Below, in pieces: positions 62,122 to 64,000 of a stretch of 64,000 bases of DNA; positions within the stretch are counted from its first letter, which is position 1; each line of letters begins with the position of its first letter. The notes under the pieces were generated by a model, which made no database searches, had not been told where the DNA came from, and saw only the letters and a program-made list of their open reading frames with translations. The stretch covers positions 1 through 64,000 of the forward strand of contig NZ_LGSI01000050.1 of NCBI RefSeq assembly GCF_001698815.1. The letters are read 5' to 3'. The position numbers and the translations under genes were made by a program. This DNA is from Pseudomonas syringae. Its GTDB lineage: Bacteria; Pseudomonadota; Gammaproteobacteria; Pseudomonadales; Pseudomonadaceae.

Positions 62122-63008
62122 ACGGCCTCCGATTGGCTGCGTTGCGCTTGGGCCTGCTGCAAGGCAGCGGTGACCGTGTTTTTCATCAGGAAGGCGATGG
62201 TCATCGGGCCGACGCCGCCGGGCACCGGAGTGATGGCCGAGACCTGGGGCAGGACGCTGTCAAAATCCACATCGCCCACCAGCCGACTGCGGCCGTGGTC
62301 GTCGATGCGGTTGATGCCAACGTCGATGACCACTGCGCCGGGTTTGAGCCAACTGGCGTCGATCAAGCGCGGCTTGCCGACTGCGGCAATCACAATGTCG
62401 GCCAGCTGACACAGCGCCTTGGCATCGGTACTGCGCGAATGCACCACCGTCACCGAGCAATGGGCTTGAAGGAGCAGGGCGGCCATGGGTTTGCCGACGA
62501 TATTGGAACGGCCGATGACCACCGCGTGTTTGCCGCTCAGGTCGCCGCAGGCTTCGCGCAACAGATACATGCAGCCACTGGGCGTGCAGGGCGTCAGCAC
62601 CTCGCGGCCCTGACTCAGGCCGCCGACGTTTTCGCTGTGAAAACCGTCGACGTCTTTGCGCGGATCAATCGCCTGCAAGGCGCGGGCTTCTTCAATGTGC
62701 GCCGGCAATGGCAGCTGCAAGAGGATGCCGTTGACGCCGGGGTCGGCGTTCAGTTCGGCAATCACGTTGAGCAGCTGCGCTTGCGAGGTGTCGGCGCTCA
62801 GGCGGTATTCCAGAGAGCGAATGCCAGCCTCTTCGGCGCGCAGAATCTTGTTGCGCACATAGACCTGACTCGCTGGATCTTCACCCAGCAAAATCACTGC
62901 CAGCGCCGGTTCGATGCCGTCGCGTTTGAGCGCCGCCACGTCTTGTTTCACCTGGGTCAGAACCCGGGCCGCTGCGGCTTTGCCGTCGATCAATTTAGAG
63001 GTATTCAC
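62103..63008 (-). CDS. folD: Bifunctional 5,10-methylene-THF dehydrogenase/cyclohydrolase FolD
   Basis: Protein of 301 residues. The catalytic Lys is in SQVYVRNKILRAEE, the C-terminal loop reads PVPGGVGPMTIAFLMKNT, and the NADP-binding region contains VVIGRSNIVGKPM. It converts methylene-THF to 10-formyl-THF. It sits between purU and soxB with overlapping ends, so it is likely a second, operon-specific copy in addition to a housekeeping one (inference). It supplies the step from the sox product to formyl-THF. Confidence 0.95.
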   Translation of the reverse strand: MNTSKLIDGKAAAARVLTQVKQDVAALKRDGIEPALAVILLGEDPASQVYVRNKILRAEEAGIRSLEYRLSADTSQAQLLNVIAELNADPGVNGILLQLPLPAHIEEARALQAIDPRKDVDGFHSENVGGLSQGREVLTPCTPSGCMYLLREACGDLSGKHAVVIGRSNIVGKPMAALLLQAHCSVTVVHSRSTDAKALCQLADIVIAAVGKPRLIDASWLKPGAVVIDVGINRIDDHGRSRLVGDVDFDSVLPQVSAITPVPGGVGPMTIAFLMKNTVTAALQQAQAQRSQSEAVCLSIY

Positions 63009-63871
63009 CGGAAAATCACCGTTCTGTCCTTGTTGAGGAAGACGCGATGTTCCAAGTGGTATTTAACCGCCTTGGACAGCGCCACGGTTTCTGTATCGCG
63101 GCCCATGGCCACCAGATCGGCGGGCAGGTAAGCGTGATCGACACGCTGCACTTCCTGCTCGATGATCGGACCTTCGTCCAGGTCGCTGGTGACGTAATGC
63201 GCCGTGGCGCCGATCAGCTTCACGCCTCGCTCGTAAGCCTGGTGATAAGGCTTGGCGCCCTTGAAACCGGGCAGGAACGAATGGTGGATATTGATCGCCC
63301 GGCCCGAAAGCTGCTTGCACAAGTCATCGGACAGGATCTGCATGTAGCGGGCCAGCACCACCAGTTCGGTGCGGGTGTCGTCCACCACTTTCATCAGCTC
63401 GGCTTCCTGCGCTGCCTTGGTGTCCTTGGTCACCGGCAGGTAGATAAAGCGGATGCCCTCGCGCTCGGCCATGTGCCGCAATTCGAGGTGGTTGGAGACG
63501 ATGGCGGTGATGGTCATGTCCATCTCGCCTTTGTGATAGCGGTACAGCAGGTCGGTCAGGCAATGGTCGAACTTGCTGACCATCAACAACACGCGCATTG
63601 GTTCGCGGGTGTCGTGCAATTCCCATTGCATGGCAAACGCAGCGGCGACGTCATCGAAACCGGCCTTGAGCTTTGCGATGTCGCCTTCATGGCCGTCGTT
63701 GAAGCGGAACACCGCGCGCATGAAGAATTTGCCGCTGAACTCGTCGTCGAACTGCGCCATTTCACCGATGTAGCAGCTGTTGTTCGCCAGGTAGGAAGTG
63801 ACGGCGGCAACGATGCCGGAAGTGGCCGGGCAGCTGATCTTGAGAATGAAATGGTTCTTTTCGTGTTGCAT
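63005..63871 (-). CDS. purU: Formyltetrahydrofolate deformylase PurU
   Basis: Enzyme of 288 residues. The N-terminal ACT domain (about residues 8-85; LKISCPATSGIVAAVTSYL) is followed by the catalytic hydrolase domain with the NIHHSFLPGFKGAKPY motif and the catalytic Asp (TSDLDEGPIIEQE). It hydrolyses 10-formyl-THF to formate and THF, so it regenerates the folate used by the oxidase. First gene of the operon; GAGGGAAA precedes the ATG. Confidence 0.95.
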   Translation of the reverse strand: MQHEKNHFILKISCPATSGIVAAVTSYLANNSCYIGEMAQFDDEFSGKFFMRAVFRFNDGHEGDIAKLKAGFDDVAAAFAMQWELHDTREPMRVLLMVSKFDHCLTDLLYRYHKGEMDMTITAIVSNHLELRHMAEREGIRFIYLPVTKDTKAAQEAELMKVVDDTRTELVVLARYMQILSDDLCKQLSGRAINIHHSFLPGFKGAKPYHQAYERGVKLIGATAHYVTSDLDEGPIIEQEVQRVDHAYLPADLVAMGRDTETVALSKAVKYHLEHRVFLNKDRTVIFR

Positions 63872-64000
63872 GGCTTTCCCTCGGAAGAATGGCGGCAGCT
63901 CGGCGCAGGGCGAAAATTCATGGGTGAAATAGGTTTTCGTGGGTGAAGAAAAATTCTCTACAGGAATTAAATATTCACGATGCCGTTTTATAGGCGAAAG
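63872..64000. promoter_or_regulatory. Upstream region of the purU operon
   Basis: AT-rich from about 63915 to the window end; probably holds the promoter of the purU-folD-sox operon. No specific element can be named. The region may continue beyond the window. Confidence 0.35.

Overview
The window is a contiguous piece of a Pseudomonas-type gammaproteobacterial chromosome, most likely of the P. fluorescens group. The evidence is the high-GC codon use, the compact operons, the REP-like palindromes of two Pseudomonas styles, the DUF2790 protein, and the gene families present. Features were assigned from translated reading frames, motifs and context only; no database search was run. I see no rRNA, tRNA, CRISPR array, transposase, integrase or phage gene.

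Layout. 1-7 kb: mixed housekeeping and stress genes (GNAT acetyltransferase, katG, a DUF2790 protein, an OsmC-type peroxidase, a flavin reductase, a membrane desaturase, two small proteins). 7-11.4 kb: a TonB-dependent siderophore receptor with a Fur-like box, a divergent LysR regulator and an SDR oxidoreductase. 11.6-43.7 kb: a long run of genes that fits scavenging of organosulfur compounds. It holds five sets of SsuABC/TauABC-type or Dpp-type transport genes, two paralogous TonB receptors that each head an operon, two LLM-class flavin monooxygenases of the DszA/NtaA and SsuD types, a flavoprotein/ferredoxin pair resembling AsfAB of aryl-desulfonation, an SsuF-like molbindin, two TauD-type dioxygenases (one frameshifted), a peroxiredoxin, a 2-hydroxyacid dehydrogenase, an alpha-hydroxyacid oxidase and a class II aldolase. 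No transcription regulator is encoded in this 32-kb stretch, so control is probably by distant global regulators such as CysB or SfnR. One good sigma-54 promoter match supports the second idea.

44-56 kb: a YghZ-type aldo/keto reductase, a TonB-ExbB-ExbD energy system that could power the nearby receptors, a complete tripartite EmrAB/OMF-type efflux operon with a divergent IclR regulator and a clear inverted-repeat operator candidate, a DUF1624 membrane protein, and a dCache chemoreceptor behind a FliA-type promoter. 56-64 kb: an IclR regulator downstream of a tightly overlapped operon purU-folD-soxB-soxD-soxA-soxG. This would be a heterotetrameric sarcosine-oxidase-like enzyme plus the two folate enzymes that turn its methylene-tetrahydrofolate into formate and free folate.

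How the parts work together (inference): TonB-ExbBD drives the TonB receptors. The receptors pass substrate to periplasmic binding proteins and ABC importers. Flavin monooxygenases, the TauD-type enzyme and the AsfAB-like pair release sulfite, and a peroxiredoxin deals with the reactive by-products. The tau operon is damaged in tauD, so taurine use as a sulfur source may be lost in this strain or covered by another gene.
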